Assembly: GCF_002008345.1 (NCBI RefSeq) | Contig: NZ_MRAE01000007.1 | Coordinates: forward strand, 45,226 to 109,225 | Origin: Clostridium tepidum | GTDB lineage: Bacteria > Bacillota > Clostridia > Clostridiales > Clostridiaceae | Length of the DNA: 64,000 nt | Direction of reading: 5' to 3' | Shown here: piece by piece, positions 17,688 through 28,267 of the stretch | Numbering within the stretch: the stretch's first letter is position 1 | How the letters are laid out: each line of letters begins with the position of its first letter | Made by a program: the position numbers and the translations under genes | Notes under the pieces: model-generated | The model's input: only the letters and a program-made list of their open reading frames with translations | Database searches by the model: none | What the model was told of the DNA's origin: nothing

Positions 17688-18574
17688 TACGCATTCTCCC
17701 CCGCTCCGATATGACATACATGACCTTCTTTTTCTTCTTCTATTTTATGAAGTTTCTTACCTTCTTCTGTTTTATATAAAGCTTGTCTTTTCATAGCCTC
17801 ATCAAAATCTACTAGATGTGCATCAAATTCTGGGCCATCTACACAAGTGAATTTTGTTTCTCCTCCTACAGTTACCCTACAAGCTCCACACATTCCTGTT
17901 CCATCTACCATAAGTGTATTTAAGCTTGCAATTGTAGGTAATTTGTATTCCTTTGTTAACTTAGCTACAAAATACATCATTATCATAGGACCAATAGTTA
18001 TTACTCTATCATAATTTTCCCCACTATCTATTAATTCTTTTAATTTATTAGTTACAAGACCGTGGAATCCGTAAGAACCATCATCTGTACAAGGATATAC
18101 TTTTGCTCCTAAATCTATCATCTCTTTTTCTAATAGTATAAATTCTTTGCTTTTTCCACCTATTATAACCTCTGGTTTTATCCCTCTTTCACAAAGCCAT
18201 TTTACTTGAGGGTATACAGGCGCTGCACCTACTCCACCAGCTACAAAAATTAATTTCATATTTTTAAGATTTTCTAAATCTTCTTCTACAAATTCTGATG
18301 GCTTACCAAGTGGTCCAACAAAATCCATAAAATAATCTTCTACTTCAAGCTGTATCATTCTATTAGTTGAAGATCCAACAGCCTGTACAACTATAGTTAC
18401 TGTTCCTTTTTTTTCATCATAATCTGCTACAGTAAGAGGGATTCTTTCTCCCTTTTCATCTATTCTTACTATGATAAATTGTCCTGGTTTTGCTGATTTA
18501 GCTACTCTTTTCGCTTCTACTTCAATAGAATATATTTTGGGTGCTAATTCTTTTTTTTCAACTATTTTGTACAC
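17687..18574 (-). CDS. nfnA: NADH-dependent ferredoxin:NADP+ oxidoreductase, small subunit
   Basis: 295-residue ferredoxin-NADP reductase-like subunit. The FAD-binding barrel (PGQFIIVRIDEKGERIPLTVAD, near 30-51) is followed by an NAD-binding domain (FVAGGVGAAPVYPQVKWL, near 110-127). A C-terminal [2Fe-2S] site uses the cysteines of GMCGACRVTVGG and KFTCVDGPEFDAH. This is the NfnA/dihydroorotate dehydrogenase electron-transfer subunit pattern. The bifurcating complex lets the fermenting cell make NADPH from NADH and reduced ferredoxin. GTG 18572-18574 is the start, with AGGGGGAA just before it. It is translationally coupled to nfnB. Confidence 0.9.
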   Translation of the reverse strand: MYKIVEKKELAPKIYSIEVEAKRVAKSAKPGQFIIVRIDEKGERIPLTVADYDEKKGTVTIVVQAVGSSTNRMIQLEVEDYFMDFVGPLGKPSEFVEEDLENLKNMKLIFVAGGVGAAPVYPQVKWLCERGIKPEVIIGGKSKEFILLEKEMIDLGAKVYPCTDDGSYGFHGLVTNKLKELIDSGENYDRVITIGPMIMMYFVAKLTKEYKLPTIASLNTLMVDGTGMCGACRVTVGGETKFTCVDGPEFDAHLVDFDEAMKRQALYKTEEGKKLHKIEEEKEGHVCHIGAGENA

Positions 18575-18967
18575 TTTTATTCCCCCTATTTTTCTCCCAA
18601 TTAATATAAATTTAAAATTCCTTACAAATAATAATATATAACATACTTATCAAAAATTCAAATGATAAAGGGGTAAAATTTAGAGTTTTTATATTATAGT
18701 TTAAATTATTAAATGCTAAATAATAATTTATAGACTATAAATATAATAAAAGCTTAATTTAAAATCATAAATTCTGCTTGTTATTTTTTATTTTATAACT
18801 AACTTCGATTACTACACTCTTTTTAAAAGTGCCAATAAAGCGCTATGAAATATATATCCCCCTCTTATAATCCTTAATAAAAATAAAAATTCCATCTAAA
18901 ACTATAAATCTATATAAATAGTTAATTAGATAAATTACATAATCTCCTTAAAATAGCTATTTTTTAA
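18575..18967. other. Intergenic upstream of nfnAB
   Basis: 393 AT-rich bases between the alcohol dehydrogenase stop and nfnA. Small palindromes (AAAATAGCTATTTT near 18951-18964) lack T-runs. A clear promoter or riboswitch was not recognised. Confidence 0.4.
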
Positions 18968-20134
18968 CTAAAAATCTACATCTTCTCCATAATATGTGCA
19001 TGTAAATAATTTTTCCATAGTTTCATCATCAATTTCTCTTGGATTTGATCCAGTACAAGCATCTAATACTGCATTATGAGAAATATATTTTAGATTTTCT
19101 TTAAATTCTTCCTCTGTTATACCATATTCTTTTAAGTTTAATGGTATATTCATAGTCTTATTCATTTCTCTAATCATTTCTATTAATGATTTAACTAATT
19201 CATCTTCAGTCTTACCTCCAAGTCCAAGATTTTCTGCTATAATTGCATATCTTTTAGCACATATTTTAGCATTATATTGTATTACATAAGGTAGGAATAT
19301 TGCATTTGCACATCCATGAGGAATATGGAATACTGCTCCTGTTTTATGAGCCATTGAATGTGTAATTCCAAGTAATGCATTTGAAAAAGCCATTCCTGCC
19401 AAACATTGAGCTAAATGCATTTGGCCTCTAGCCTCTTTATCTCCATTATAAGATTTAACCAAATATTCTTTTATCATAACTATAGCTTGCATTGCAAGAG
19501 GATCTGAAAATACAGATCTTAATCCTGCCACATATGCTTCTATTGCATGAGTTAGAGCATCCATACCAGTGTGAGCTGTTAATTTTGCTGGCATTGTTTG
19601 AGCTAAATCTGGATCTACTATAGCTATATCTGGTGTTAAATTAAAATCAGCTAAAGGATATTTTATTTTTTTCTTATAATCAGTTATAACTGAAAAAGCT
19701 GTAACTTCAGTAGCAGTTCCACTAGTTGATGGTATGGCTACAAATCTAGCTTTTTGTCTTAATTCTGGTATACCAAAAGGTTTAACAGCTTGTTCAAATG
19801 TAAAATCTGGGTATTCATAGAATATCCACATAGCTTTTGCTGCATCAATTGGTGATCCACCACCTATTGAAACTATTAAATCTGGTTCAAATTCTCTCAT
19901 AATAGCTGCACCATTCATAACAGTTTCAACAGAAGGATCTGGTTCTACTCCTTCAATTAATTTTACTTCCATACCAGCTTCAGTTAAATAACTTTCCACC
20001 TTATCTAAAAAGCCAAATCTTTTCATTGATCCGCCACCTACAACTACTACAGCTTTCTTACCTTTTAATGTTTTTAAGACTTCTAAGGCTCCTTCTCCAA
20101 AATAAAGATCTCTTGGTAATGTAAATCTTTCCAT
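18968..20134 (-). CDS. Iron-containing alcohol dehydrogenase
   Basis: 388-residue type III (iron-dependent) alcohol dehydrogenase. The NAD(P)-binding GGGSPIDAAKAMW and PSTSGTATEVT segments are present. The metal ligands lie in MDALTHAIEAY (Asp and His) and in HSMAHKTGAVFHIPHG (two His). It resembles clostridial butanol/1,3-propanediol dehydrogenases; cofactor and substrate cannot be fixed. The start is ATG 20132-20134 because GAGGAGGAG lies 7 bases upstream. Expression likely depends on sigma-54: a -24/-12 promoter lies about 70 bases upstream and a tandem palindromic array ~350 bases upstream. The divergently placed class of regulator for such genes is the neighbouring AcoR-like activator, here truncated. 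Confidence 0.9.
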   Translation of the reverse strand: MERFTLPRDLYFGEGALEVLKTLKGKKAVVVVGGGSMKRFGFLDKVESYLTEAGMEVKLIEGVEPDPSVETVMNGAAIMREFEPDLIVSIGGGSPIDAAKAMWIFYEYPDFTFEQAVKPFGIPELRQKARFVAIPSTSGTATEVTAFSVITDYKKKIKYPLADFNLTPDIAIVDPDLAQTMPAKLTAHTGMDALTHAIEAYVAGLRSVFSDPLAMQAIVMIKEYLVKSYNGDKEARGQMHLAQCLAGMAFSNALLGITHSMAHKTGAVFHIPHGCANAIFLPYVIQYNAKICAKRYAIIAENLGLGGKTEDELVKSLIEMIREMNKTMNIPLNLKEYGITEEEFKENLKYISHNAVLDACTGSNPREIDDETMEKLFTCTYYGEDVDF

Positions 20135-20205
20135 TTCAAAACTCCTCCTCATATCATAGACATTAGAATATTTTTAGTAATCTTATTATTTCATTAAATA
20201 TTTTA

Positions 20206-20222
20206 AGCAACTATCATGCCAA
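20206..20222 (-). promoter_or_regulatory. Sigma-54 (-24/-12) promoter of the alcohol dehydrogenase
   Basis: On the minus strand the site reads TTGGCATGATAGTTGCT. GG and GC are separated by exactly 10 bases, matching the TTGGCAC-N5-TTGC consensus in all but one core base. It is the only such match noticed in the window and lies 72 bases before the dehydrogenase ATG. Confidence 0.85.
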
Positions 20223-20477
20223 AATTTTAACAAAATCATGGAATGAAATTCTAAATTAATTATAAAAATACCAATATATTTTCATAATTAATTTAAAGTT
20301 ATATAATAACTATCTAGCTAAAATACTTATATACATATATATTTTTTATTTTACAAATTAATATATATAAATAAATCATGTGATAAAATAATAACTATTT
20401 TCTTTCAAATAAATTCATTTTTTTCTATATTAACCTTTATACTGATATATTATTTTAAAAAGTACTAATAATCTTGA

Positions 20478-20564
20478 TGTATAATTTTTATACACTTAAC
20501 TATTTTTTACTGTATAAAAATTAAGCACTGTATAAAAATTAAGCACTGTATAAAAATTATACAG
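20478..20564. promoter_or_regulatory. Tandem palindromic enhancer-like array (UAS)
   Basis: A perfect palindrome TGTATAATTTTTATACA lies at 20478-20494 and a second, CTGTATAA-AAA-TTATACAG, at 20546-20564. Between and overlapping them is an 18-base tandem repeat starting ACTGTATAAAAATTA at 20509, 20527 and 20545; the third copy ends in TTATACAG instead of TTAAGCAC. The array is 255-355 bases upstream of the -24/-12 promoter, the classic enhancer position for a sigma-54 activator. Binding by the adjacent activator is inference. Confidence 0.75.
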
Positions 20565-20599
20565 GGTTTCTTATTTTTATCCCATAACTACTTTCTCTA

Positions 20600-20690
20600 A
20601 TGGTACTATCCTATTTTGCAAAAGAAATTCCTACCAAATGGAATAATATTTTATTTTTTTCTTCAAAGTAATAATAAAAAACGATACATT
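20600..20690. repeat. Degenerate copy of the 98-bp repeat (copy B)
   Basis: The blocks ATTTTGCAAAAGAAATT, CCTACCAAATGG and TTCTTCAAAGTAATAAT occur in the same order and spacing as in copy A at 6731-6800. The outer inverted repeat of copy A is not conserved here. It lies between the enhancer array and the 3' end of the activator gene. Confidence 0.55.
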
Positions 20691-20763
20691 CCTAGATAAG
20701 CCACATTGTTAAAACAGAAAAAATAGATGAATGTAAAAAGTAAATACATTTTTAGATAAGGGT

Positions 20764-20786
20764 TTATTTTTAGTGCCACAACCCCA
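20764..20786. repeat. Half-copy of the GGGG-TGTG repeat end
   Basis: The reverse complement reads GGGGTTGTGGCACTAAAAAT. It differs at only a few transitions from the left end of the repeat at 42684-42704. The other end of the element is not found here, so this is a solo end or remnant. Confidence 0.45.
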
Positions 20787-20805
20787 AACTCCAAATTTTA
20801 TTTAT

Positions 20806-22716
20806 TTAAATATTATATTTTTTAATTTTTGCATATAACGTAGCTCTAGTTATACCAAGGGCTTTTGCAGTTTTTGACATATTTCTATTATATTCATTCA
20901 ATGTATTTATAATAGCTTCTTTTTCAATCTCCTCTAGTGTTCTTATTTTTTTACTATATAAAAGCCCTATATTATTTTCATGAAAATTATCTTTATATTC
21001 ATTGTTTTTTAAATCTTATTCTAATATAAAAGAACTATCTCCCTTTAAATTAACTATATTCTCTATAAAATTCTCTAACTCTCTTATATTACCTGGCCAA
21101 TTATACTTAAGCATATTAGAATATACATCTTCTTTAATATGTGGAATTGGTTTATTTAACTTTATAGATTTGCTTTTCAAAAAATATTTAATAAGTATAG
21201 GAAGATCCCCTTTCCTTTCTCTAATAGGAGGTAGTTTTATAGGTATTACACTTAATCTATAATATAAATCCTGCCTAAATGTACCCTTCTCAACTTCTTT
21301 TTTTAAATCTTTATTAGTTGCAGCAATAATTCTTACATTTACAGGTATTATTTTATCTCCACCAACTCTTGTCACATATCCTTCTTGTAAAACTCTAAGT
21401 AAATTAACCTGCATATCTAAGGGCATTTCTCCAATTTCATCTAAAAATAAAGTTCCTCCATTAGCTAGTTCAAATTTACCTGCATGCCCACCTCTTCTTG
21501 CTCCTGTAAATGCACCATCTTCATATCCAAAAAGTTCACTTTCTATTAAACTCTTAGGAATAGCTCCGCAGTTTATAGCAATAAAACTATTTTTTTTTCT
21601 ATCACCATAATTGTGAATTGATTGTGCCAATAGCTCTTTTCCTGTACCACTTTCCCCTTCAATCAATACAGTAGATGGAGATGAACTTATACTTTTAGCA
21701 TAATTTATTACCTTTTTTATTTCTTTACTTTCACCTATAATATCTTCAAAATTGTATATAGCTCTCATTCCACTATATTTATTAACTAAATTTATTACAG
21801 TTTTTATCTCTTTAAATACAATAACCATTCCTATTATTTGGTTTTCTATTTTTATTGGTGTAGCAGAAACATTATATCTTCCTTTAATTAATCTATCACT
21901 TAAAACTGCTTCTTTATCTTCGTAAGTTTTACCATTCTTAATCCTCGCAAATATATGCTGCCAATTAGGTAATATATTTTCTACATTCTTGTCTAGCACA
22001 TCCTTGTCTTCAATTCCAAGTATATCACAGGCTGCTTTATTTATTATCTTAATTTTCCCTTTAAAATCTACTACATATATTCCTGAAGACATTGAATCTA
22101 TTATTGTATTCATATATTGATAAGTTTCTAATAATTTTTTGTTTGCATTATCTACATTTATTTGATTTTCTATAGATTTAACAGCTGCTACAACCAATCC
22201 TAGGGTATGAGAATGAACTCTATCTCTATCTCCAGTTAAGTTTAAACATCCTATTATCTCTCCATCTATATTATGTATAGGTGCTGCAGAGCATGTCCAT
22301 CTATGATAAGCTTTTATAAAATGTTCCTTTTCAGATATTTGTATGGGCATATTTTCTTTTATAGCCGTTCCCATGGCATTGGTACCAATGCTATTCTCTG
22401 ACATGAATGCACCCACTACCATATTTAACTTATTAGCAATATCCATTACTTTTTTATCACCAATAATTTTTAAAATGCATCCTTCTTTATCTGTTAAAAT
22501 TATAAAGAATTCTGATCCCTTTAAAAAATCATATAAAATCTCTATAAATTGCGAAGCAATTTTTAAAAACTTCTTATTTTTTTCTATATTATTGGTTATT
22601 TCATCTCCTTTAAGAATTTTTTTAGGAAAAACTCTATTCTCCTCTATTCCAAAATAAACAGATCTCTCATGAGATTTTTTTATTATATTATCTTGCTTAT
22701 CTTTACCATAAATCAA
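20806..22716 (-). pseudogene. AcoR-like sigma-54 activator interrupted by an in-frame TAA
   Basis: Residues 60-185 are a GAF domain and 200-310 a PAS domain. Residues 325-560 are the AAA+ domain, with GESGTGKE (354-361), the sigma-54-contacting GAFTGA (401-406) and TLFLDEIGE (422-430). At 21016-21018 a TAA stops the frame after ...SSFILE. The same frame then continues without interruption for 69 codons, through a Fis-type helix-turn-helix (EEIEKEAIINTLNEYNRNMS, KTAKALGITRATLYAKIKKY), to a stop at 20806-20808. A single base change, probably a Lys, Gln or Glu codon to TAA, thus removes DNA binding from the main product. The start is TTG 22716 after AAGGAAGTGA. The intact gene would be 636 residues. 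Confidence 0.88.
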
Positions 22717-22825
22717 ACGATCACTTCCTTACGTGAACATTATATCAAAAATTCACGATTTTATTTACTTTATATATGAAATTGTTTGATATTATAGAAA
22801 AGAATATATAAAAATTATCTTTTAT

Positions 22826-24103
22826 TTATCCTAACTCTTCAATTCTTATAACACTTTTTATCTTGTCCACTACATCTAATTTCTTTATTTCTTTTATAGA
22901 TTTATTTATATTCCCCTCCAAAGTATCATGAGTTACTAAAACTATAGACACGAAGTCTTCTTTTCTAGGCTTCTGTATAAAAGATAAAATACTTACATTA
23001 TTTTTTCCTAATATAGCAGTAATTTTCCCTAATACACCGGGTTTTTCTTTTACTGAAATTCTTAAATAATATTGTGACTTAAAATTATCTTTAGATGATA
23101 CTTCTTTATTAATATAGTTCTTATCAATAGGAATCACATCCTCATTTCTTAAAACAGATATTATATCTCCAACTACTGCACTCCCTGTAGGAAGTTCTCC
23201 TGCACCTCTTCCATAAAGCATCAGATCCCCTACTGCATTTCCTTTAATGAAAATTGAATTAAAAGAATCATTAACATTTGCTAAAGGATGAATTGAAGGA
23301 ATCATTGTAGGATGAACTCTAAGTTCAAGTTTTTCACTACTTTCTTTAGCTATAGCTAAAAGCTTAATAACATAACCAAGCTCCTTTGCATATTCTATAT
23401 CCTTTGCTTTTATCTTAGTTATACCTTCTACATATACATCTTCTACATCTACATTTGTTTCAAAAGCTAAAGTTGTTAAAATAGCTAGTTTATAAACAGA
23501 ATCATAGCCTTCTATATCAGAAGTTGGGTCTGCTTCTGCATATCCCTTTTCTTGTGCTTCTTTAAGAGCTTCTTCAAAATCCATTCCTTCTAAAGTCATT
23601 TTTGTTAGTATATAATTTGTAGTTCCATTAATTATACCTACAATTTGTTCTATTTTATTCCCAGTTAAGCTTTCATTTATGCTATGTATTACAGGAATTC
23701 CGCCAGCTACACTAGCCTCAAAATTCACAATTACATCTTGCTTTCTTGCCTCTTTAAAAATTTCTTTACCATTAGTTGCAATAAGCAACTTATTAGCAGT
23801 TATAACATGCTTTTTATTCCTTATAGCTCTTAGTATATATTCTTTAGCAGGCTCTAGCCCACCTATAACCTCTACTACAATTTTTATACTATCATCATTA
23901 AATATTTCTTTTACATCTGTAGTTAATAATTCTTTAGGAACATCTATTCCTCTTTGTTTATTTATATCTTTTACCAATATTTTTGATATTTCTATATCAT
24001 AACCGGCTCTTTTAATTATAGCTTCTTTATTTGTCTTTAATATATTCCAAACACCTTTACCTACATTTCCTAGTCCTAATAACGCAATTTTAACTTTTTC
24101 CAC
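22826..24103 (-). CDS. hom: Homoserine dehydrogenase
   Basis: 425 residues. It reduces aspartate semialdehyde to homoserine. The N-terminal Rossmann motif is LLGLGNVGKGV (residues 6-16). The catalytic region includes ANKLLIA, ASVAGGIPVI and GIINGTTNYILTKM, then GYAEADPTSDIEGYDSVYKLAIL, the homoserine dehydrogenase signature. A C-terminal ACT domain (YLRISVKEKPGVLGKITAILG, from about 350) implies threonine feedback. The start is GTG 24101-24103, placed 8 bases after AAAGGGGG. It follows lysC after 144 bases and is probably in the same transcript. Confidence 0.93.
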   Translation of the reverse strand: MEKVKIALLGLGNVGKGVWNILKTNKEAIIKRAGYDIEISKILVKDINKQRGIDVPKELLTTDVKEIFNDDSIKIVVEVIGGLEPAKEYILRAIRNKKHVITANKLLIATNGKEIFKEARKQDVIVNFEASVAGGIPVIHSINESLTGNKIEQIVGIINGTTNYILTKMTLEGMDFEEALKEAQEKGYAEADPTSDIEGYDSVYKLAILTTLAFETNVDVEDVYVEGITKIKAKDIEYAKELGYVIKLLAIAKESSEKLELRVHPTMIPSIHPLANVNDSFNSIFIKGNAVGDLMLYGRGAGELPTGSAVVGDIISVLRNEDVIPIDKNYINKEVSSKDNFKSQYYLRISVKEKPGVLGKITAILGKNNVSILSFIQKPRKEDFVSIVLVTHDTLEGNINKSIKEIKKLDVVDKIKSVIRIEELG

Positions 24104-24247
24104 AATTTTTGCCCCCTTTTTTTGCAAACAACTTTTTAATTTTTAAATTCTTTTTTTAATCTACTTTTAAATTAAAAGTCCTTTTAAATTCCATATTTCC
24201 ACTTATGCAAAATATCAAACAATTTCTATTTTAAAATTGATCTAAAA

Positions 24248-25567
24248 CTAATTTATAAAAGCATTATATATACCCCTTATAGCCTTTTCAAAATCATCAT
24301 TTTCCACACCTACAATAATATTTATTTCACTAGAACCTTGATTAATCATTCTTATATTTATATCCTCATCTAAAAGTCCTTTAAATATCTTTGCAGATAT
24401 ACCTTTAGTTTTATTCATTCCATTTCCAACTGTGGCAATCAAAGCCATATTAACATGCACTTCTAGTGAATCTTGATTGCACTGTCTTTTAATTTCTTCT
24501 AATATAATATCTAGCTTATTACCAATCTGACTTTCCTCTATTACTAATGATACAGAATCTATACCTGAAGGAATATTTTCAAAGGCCACCCCATTTTCTT
24601 CTAGTATAGAAAGAAGTTTTCTACAAAAACCTAATTCTGAATTCATAAGCATCTTGTGTATAGCTATGACTATAAATCCTTTTTTACCTGCTATACCTGT
24701 AATAGATCCAGTATAATTTAAAGCTCTATCATCATCTACAATTAATGTACCTTTATCCTCTGGTCTATTAGTATTCTTTATGTTTATAGGAATTTTTACA
24801 TCTCTTACTGGAAATATACTCTCTTCATGAAGCACTTTTGCTCCCATATAAGAAAGTTCTCTAAGTTCCTTATAGCTTATTACTTCTATAGGTTTAGGAT
24901 CATTTATAATATTAGGATCTGCCATAAAAAAACCTGAAACATCTGTCCAATTCTCATAAATAGAAGCACCTACAGCTCTAGCTACTATAGCTCCTGTTAC
25001 ATCAGAACCACCTCGAGAAAAAGTTTTTATAGTTTCATCATTCAGTGATCCATAAAAACCTGGTATAACTGCTTTTTTTATGTTCTTAATTTTTTCTTTT
25101 ATTGCTTTTTCTGTTTTTTCTAAATCTAAACTTCCATATTTTTTAAAATATATAATATCCGCTGCATCTATAAATTCATAATTCAAATAATCAGCTAAAA
25201 TTAATCCATTTAAATATTCTCCTCTACTAGCAGCAAAATCCCTTGAAGCACCTCTTTCAATCTCACTTTTTATTTCTTGTAGTTTATTTTTTATATCAAC
25301 TTTAACCTTTAATTCTTTTGCTAAATTTAAATATCTTTCTTCTATATGTTTAAATACGTCATCAAATGATATACCACTTTCTCTATGGGCATGACATAAG
25401 TATAAAAGATCTGTTATTTTATAATCTTTTTTAAATCTTTTGCCCGGTGCTGAAGGCACTATATATCTCCTGTTTTCATTATCCCAAACTATATTTTTTA
25501 CTTTTCTAAATTGTTCCCTGTATGAAAGTGAACTTCCTCCAAACTTAGCTACAATTACTTTTTCCAT
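24248..25567 (-). CDS. lysC: Aspartate kinase
   Basis: 439-residue monofunctional aspartokinase, first step of the aspartate pathway. The kinase start [10 protein letters not shown] is the nucleotide site; [30 protein letters not shown] (about 170-199) is the substrate/ATP core. Two C-terminal ACT domains begin near [17 protein letters not shown] (about 285) and [13 protein letters not shown] (about 370). The ATG at 25565-25567 overlaps the end of thrB by 13 bases with an AGGGGG site inside it, so translation is coupled. Grouping with thr genes and hom suggests regulation by threonine rather than lysine. Confidence 0.92.
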   Translation of the reverse strand: MEKVIVAKFGGSSLSYREQFRKVKNIVWDNENRRYIVPSAPGKRFKKDYKITDLLYLCHAHRESGISFDDVFKHIEERYLNLAKELKVKVDIKNKLQEIKSEIERGASRDFAASRGEYLNGLILADYLNYEFIDAADIIYFKKYGSLDLEKTEKAIKEKIKNIKKAVIPGFYGSLNDETIKTFSRGGSDVTGAIVARAVGASIYENWTDVSGFFMADPNIINDPKPIEVISYKELRELSYMGAKVLHEESIFPVRDVKIPINIKNTNRPEDKGTLIVDDDRALNYTGSITGIAGKKGFIVIAIHKMLMNSELGFCRKLLSILEENGVAFENIPSGIDSVSLVIEESQIGNKLDIILEEIKRQCNQDSLEVHVNMALIATVGNGMNKTKGISAKIFKGLLDEDINIRMINQGSSEINIIVGVENDDFEKAIRGIYNAFIN

Positions 25568-26463
25568 TTTATTTTAAGCCCCCTATTTACTTGTGTTCCA
25601 AAGTTATCTATATTAAGTTCTTTAACCTGCCAATTGCTTTTTAAAGTATTTAAAAAGTTTTTAATATTTATTTGAAAATGATTATCCTCTTTTTTAAGCA
25701 TAACCATAATTGTTGGTCCTGCCCCACTTAAAAATGCACCTAAAGAATTTAGTTTTTCACATTGTTTTTTTATTGAATAAAAATTTTCTATAAGCTTTGC
25801 CCTATAATCCTCATGTAATTTATCCTTACAAGCATATTTTATTAAATTAAAATCACCATTATTTAATGCAGATATCATAAGTGCGGTTCTTCCTACATTA
25901 AAAATTCCATCTTTATAATCTATACTTTTAGGAAGAACTTCCCTTGCCTTTTCTGTAGATAAAGTAAAATCTGGTATAAGCGCACAAAATTTAATACCTT
26001 CACTTACCTTCACTTTACTATAAATTACTTCTTTATTATCATATATAGAAACAGTCATTCCCCCAAACAAAGCTGGATTTACATTATCAGGATGCCCTTC
26101 CACTTCTACTGCCAAATCTAAAAGTTCTTCTTTTTTTAAGACACCACCAGCTAACTCATTGGCGGAAACTACACCAGCTATCACACAGGCCGCACTACTT
26201 CCAAGCCCCCGTGATACAGGAATATCACTTTCTATTTTTATCCTTAATCCAGTAGGCTTGTATCCGATTTTATCAAAGCACTTTTTCATAGCTATATATA
26301 TTAAGTTGTCCTCATTTTTAAATTTATCCGCACAGCCTTCAAAAATAAGTCCATTATCAATTTCCTCTACAAAAAATTTATTATACACATTTAGTGCTAT
26401 ACCTAAACAATCAAAACCCGGACCTATATTTGCACTTGTAGCAGGTACTCTAACTTCTATCAT
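25555..26463 (-). CDS. thrB: Homoserine kinase
   Basis: 302-residue GHMP kinase. The N-terminal [18 protein letters not shown], the ATP-binding loop [23 protein letters not shown] (near 85-107) and the C-terminal [14 protein letters not shown] are all present. It phosphorylates homoserine for threonine synthase. The start is ATG 26461-26463 with AGGTG five bases upstream; an earlier GTG is part of that ribosome site. It lies 9 bases downstream of thrC and overlaps lysC, so thrC-thrB-lysC is a tight operon. Confidence 0.93.
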   Translation of the reverse strand: MIEVRVPATSANIGPGFDCLGIALNVYNKFFVEEIDNGLIFEGCADKFKNEDNLIYIAMKKCFDKIGYKPTGLRIKIESDIPVSRGLGSSAACVIAGVVSANELAGGVLKKEELLDLAVEVEGHPDNVNPALFGGMTVSIYDNKEVIYSKVKVSEGIKFCALIPDFTLSTEKAREVLPKSIDYKDGIFNVGRTALMISALNNGDFNLIKYACKDKLHEDYRAKLIENFYSIKKQCEKLNSLGAFLSGAGPTIMVMLKKEDNHFQINIKNFLNTLKSNWQVKELNIDNFGTQVNRGLKIKWKK

Positions 26464-26472
26464 TTTTATCAC

Positions 26473-27954
26473 CTATATTCCTAAAAAATTTTCAATAACT
26501 TTTTTCATTTCATCCTTTTTACAAGAGACCTTATGACAAATTTCTTTTTCCTCTAGTCCTTTCAATACTTTAGGAAACTTTAAATTTAATTTGTGTGAAA
26601 ATAAATTAATAAGTTCAAAATCTGAAGCATTTTCATCTCCTATATTTAATACTTCATTTATACTTTTAATAAATTTGAATGGACTTGCGGTGGATGCTAT
26701 TATAGTAACTTTATTATCTTTTGTTTCCTTTTTATATTTTTCATAAACCTTATAAGCTACTGCAGTATGCGTATCTATAAGATAACCAGAACTTTCATAG
26801 ACTTTTTCAATAGTTCTAAGTGTATCATCTTCATCTGAAAAATCTCCATATAATATATCTAAGTTCTTTTTCATTTCCTCTGTTATCTCATATTTCCCCT
26901 TTTCTTTAAGTTCTGTCATAATATTTTTTATAAGACATGAATCTTTTCCGCTTATTTCATATAAAAATCTTTCCAAGTTACTAGATATTAAAATATCCAT
27001 AGAAGGAGAATTAGTAACAGAAAATTTTCTATTCCTATCATATATTCCAGTGTTTATAAAGTCTGTTAACACCTTATTCTCATTGGATGCACAAATTAAT
27101 TTTTGCACTGGTATGCCCATATTTTTAGCGTAAAAAGCTGCTAAAATGTTACCAAAATTTCCTGTAGGGACAACTATATTTATACTTTCCCCATCAATTA
27201 TTTTTTTCTCTTTAACAAGATTTACATAAGAATATACGTAATATACTATTTGTGGTACTAATCTTCCTATATTTATAGAATTAGCAGAAGATAACCTATG
27301 CCCTTTTTCCTGTAACAATTTATTAAAATTTTTATTATTAAATATTTCCTTTACGCCACTTTGGGCATCATCAAAATTTCCCTCTATACCAACAACAAGA
27401 GTATTTTTACCTTCTTGTGTAACCATTTGTCTTTTTTGAATTTCACTTACCCCGTCTTTTGGATAAAATACTACTATTTTTGTGCCTTCCACACTATCAA
27501 ATCCCTCTAGAGCCGCTTTTCCGGTATCTCCTGAAGTAGCTGTTAATATAACTATATCTTTAGTTATATTCAGCTTTTTTGATGAGGTTTTTAAAAGGTG
27601 GGGAAGTATACTTAATGCCATATCTTTAAAAGCTAATGTTCTCCCATGATAAAGCTCTAAAAAATATGTTCCTGCCTTATGATTTAATGGTGCTATAAGA
27701 GGATGCTGAAACTTACTATCATAGGCTTTATCTATACAATCCTTAAGTTCCTTTTCATCAAAATCATCAAAGTATTTTTTCATAATATAAAATGCTAATT
27801 CTTTGTAATCCATATTTGATAGTTCCTTAAAACTTTTATCTATTCTAGGAAACTCTTCTGGCACATATAATCCTCCATCCTCAGCTATTCCTCTAATTAT
27901 TGCCTCTGAAGCTTTAACATTCTTTCCTTCTCCCCTAGTACTTTTATAAAACAA
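26473..27954 (-). CDS. thrC: Threonine synthase
   Basis: 493-residue fold-type II PLP enzyme converting phosphohomoserine to threonine. YHGRTLAFKDMALS (about 104-117) carries the PLP lysine. TATSGDTGKAALEGF and VPTGNFGNILAAFYAKNMGIP bind the cofactor phosphate and substrate. The length fits the long bacterial/fungal class. The start is TTG 27952-27954 after AAGGGGGAT. First gene of the operon; a promoter lies about 80 bases upstream. No T-box or threonine leader peptide was recognised. Confidence 0.93.
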   Translation of the reverse strand: MFYKSTRGEGKNVKASEAIIRGIAEDGGLYVPEEFPRIDKSFKELSNMDYKELAFYIMKKYFDDFDEKELKDCIDKAYDSKFQHPLIAPLNHKAGTYFLELYHGRTLAFKDMALSILPHLLKTSSKKLNITKDIVILTATSGDTGKAALEGFDSVEGTKIVVFYPKDGVSEIQKRQMVTQEGKNTLVVGIEGNFDDAQSGVKEIFNNKNFNKLLQEKGHRLSSANSINIGRLVPQIVYYVYSYVNLVKEKKIIDGESINIVVPTGNFGNILAAFYAKNMGIPVQKLICASNENKVLTDFINTGIYDRNRKFSVTNSPSMDILISSNLERFLYEISGKDSCLIKNIMTELKEKGKYEITEEMKKNLDILYGDFSDEDDTLRTIEKVYESSGYLIDTHTAVAYKVYEKYKKETKDNKVTIIASTASPFKFIKSINEVLNIGDENASDFELINLFSHKLNLKFPKVLKGLEEKEICHKVSCKKDEMKKVIENFLGI

Positions 27955-28030
27955 AACTATTATCCCCCTTTTAATGAAATATGCTTTATTACATTTTCTA
28001 TTTTCCTCTTCGGTTAAAGTTATAATATAT

Positions 28031-28058
28031 ATATTATTCTGTCTTTTTTAAAAGTCAA
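28031..28058 (-). promoter_or_regulatory. Predicted promoter of the thr operon
   Basis: On the minus strand TTGACT (28053-28058) and TAATAT (28031-28036) are separated by 16 bases. An AAGTGT/ACACTT inverted repeat lies just upstream of the -35 box and may be a regulator site. The rest of the 27955-28353 gap shows only the terminator listed separately. Confidence 0.5.
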
Positions 28059-28220
28059 GTGTTTTTGTAACAAATACACTTAAGCATAATCATTTCCTTG
28101 AAATTACTTATAACTTCTTAGTTCCATAATATAAAATAAAAAAATGTGATTATTTTTGTAATTATTCATATAAAGCAATACTAGCTATAATTTCTTTTCA
28201 ATTTACAAAATAAATATATA

Positions 28221-28267
28221 AAAATAAAAAGTGTAACCACTAAAAGTAGCTACACTCTTTATTTTTA
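28221..28267. terminator. Bidirectional terminator after the DUF4179 gene
   Basis: The stem AAAAATAAAAAGTGTA pairs with TACACTCTTTATTTTT with minor mismatch around an ACTAAAAGT loop, with A and T tracts on both sides. It ends the sigma/DUF4179 operon. Confidence 0.78.
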
